From Otis tarda (lineage: Eukaryota; Chordata; Aves; Otidiformes; Otididae), in contig CM048572.1 in the NCBI GenBank assembly GCA_026413225.1, positions 3,906,001 through 3,970,000 of the forward strand: a stretch of 64,000 nucleotides of DNA, read 5' to 3'. A program made the translations under genes and the position numbers. Positions within the stretch are counted from its first letter, which is position 1, and each line of letters starts with the position of its first letter. Below, piece by piece: positions 63,301 to 64,000 of the stretch. Under the pieces are notes generated by a model. That model ran no database searches, had not been told where the DNA came from, and saw only the letters and a list, made by a program, of their open reading frames with translations.

Positions 63301-64000
63301 ATTCTTTCCTGGATGTTCTTCAATGTGCCACCTCCACAGAGAAGGTCACATTATATCTAGTGGCTTATTGTTTTCAAATAATATATCTGTGCATAAATTG
63401 CTGGGTGAAAGATTGCCATGGTATCTTTCACTTAGCTGCTGTGGCTGTTTCTCCCTCCATCCTACCCCGTCCCCTTCCTCCCCATCTGTGAGGGGTTGTG
63501 TGGTCTGATGGAATTGTCACAGGGTATCAGTCCAGAAATGTCAGTACTCAGCTCTGCTGTGCATGTATGCCTGTGATACCAAAGGCACATCCTTCATCTT
63601 TCCGGATCTAGAAAGTAAATAACATAATTTATTACTTACCTTGCATGAGCATTAAGAGTATTTAAAGTACATATGAATATCGCTCTCGGAGTGTATAGTG
63701 CTACGTATGAACACTTGCTGGTAAGTAGATGATTTTTCCCTTTCTTAGTGTTTTAAGAAGATTTTCCTCTTTAGATATGACTGGCAAAAACTTGAGTTTA
63801 GGCTGTTGGAATCACTTGCAAACCATCTCGCAGCTCAGAATAACTAAAGACATCATCTCTTCCATGTGGACAGAGGCACTTCCAGCTGAAGAAATCTGAA
63901 AGATTTAACTCTGGAATACAAATGGCCACCCTCTATACTGAAATAAATTTTAGATTTCAAAATTCTTGTCCTTAAGTTATCAGCCACTGCATGGCCAGCT

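Larger units (their letters stand above)
53267..64000 (+). other. PTPRT: Intron downstream of exon D (5' part)
   Basis: The intron begins gtatgt and has no acceptor followed by a recognisable PTPRT linker or transmembrane exon before the window ends. It holds a pure T(24) run at 55490-55513, other A/T tracts, and an AT-rich block at about 57.42-57.79 kb resembling a conserved non-coding element. Nothing else was identified. Confidence 0.85.

Noticed and set aside
53267..64000. Search for the next PTPRT exons (linker and transmembrane helix)
   Set aside because: No acceptor followed by the expected linker or hydrophobic helix and basic stop-transfer sequence was found. Candidates such as 54740-54786 do not match.

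Overview
The window is vertebrate, almost certainly avian, nuclear DNA lying inside one very large gene. Two things support this. First, six short copies of the 3' end of the CR1 LINE are scattered through the first 27 kb, with the bird-type terminus (CCAACCCAAACCATTCTATGATTC or its complement), and no mammalian SINE or LINE was recognised. Second, four exons on the + strand with consensus splice sites encode part of a receptor-type protein tyrosine phosphatase of the R2B family. The residues match PTPRT (RPTP-rho) best, rather than PTPRM, PTPRK or PTPRU. The species cannot be named from the sequence.

Layout. 1-22406 is the 3' part of an upstream intron, with five CR1 fragments, a GC/CpG-rich patch at about 15.88-16.13 kb and several homopolymer tracts. 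22407-22608 is exon A, most of fibronectin type III (FN3) repeat 3. 22609-26007 is a 3.4 kb intron. 26008-26110 is exon B, the start of FN3 repeat 4. 26111-44334 is an 18.2 kb intron that opens with a CR1 inserted into an older CR1 and later holds a long A-rich tract. 44335-44608 is exon C, the bulk of FN3 repeat 4 including a basic cluster. 44609-53229 is an 8.6 kb intron. 53230-53266 is exon D, a 37-nt exon ending the membrane-proximal ectodomain. 53267-64000 is the 5' part of the next intron. The exons join in a continuous frame (phases 0, 1, 2, 0 and out at 1), giving 205 codons plus one base.

Biology. In the R2B family the ectodomain (MAM, Ig, four FN3 repeats) mediates homophilic cell adhesion and is followed by one transmembrane helix and two cytoplasmic phosphatase domains. 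This window holds only the membrane-proximal ectodomain. The start codon, MAM/Ig region, transmembrane segment and catalytic domains must lie outside it.

No other protein-coding gene, tRNA, rRNA, CRISPR array or prokaryotic-type system was found. Nearly all other open frames are chance frames in introns or run through CR1 or low-complexity DNA. The points most worth a second look are the nested CR1 pair, the CR1-rich/CR1-free split of the window, the intronic CpG-rich patch, the A-rich/T-rich pair near 36.6-37.0 kb, several AT-rich blocks that look like conserved non-coding elements, and the basic cluster at the R2B proprotein-cleavage position. No novel system was identified.
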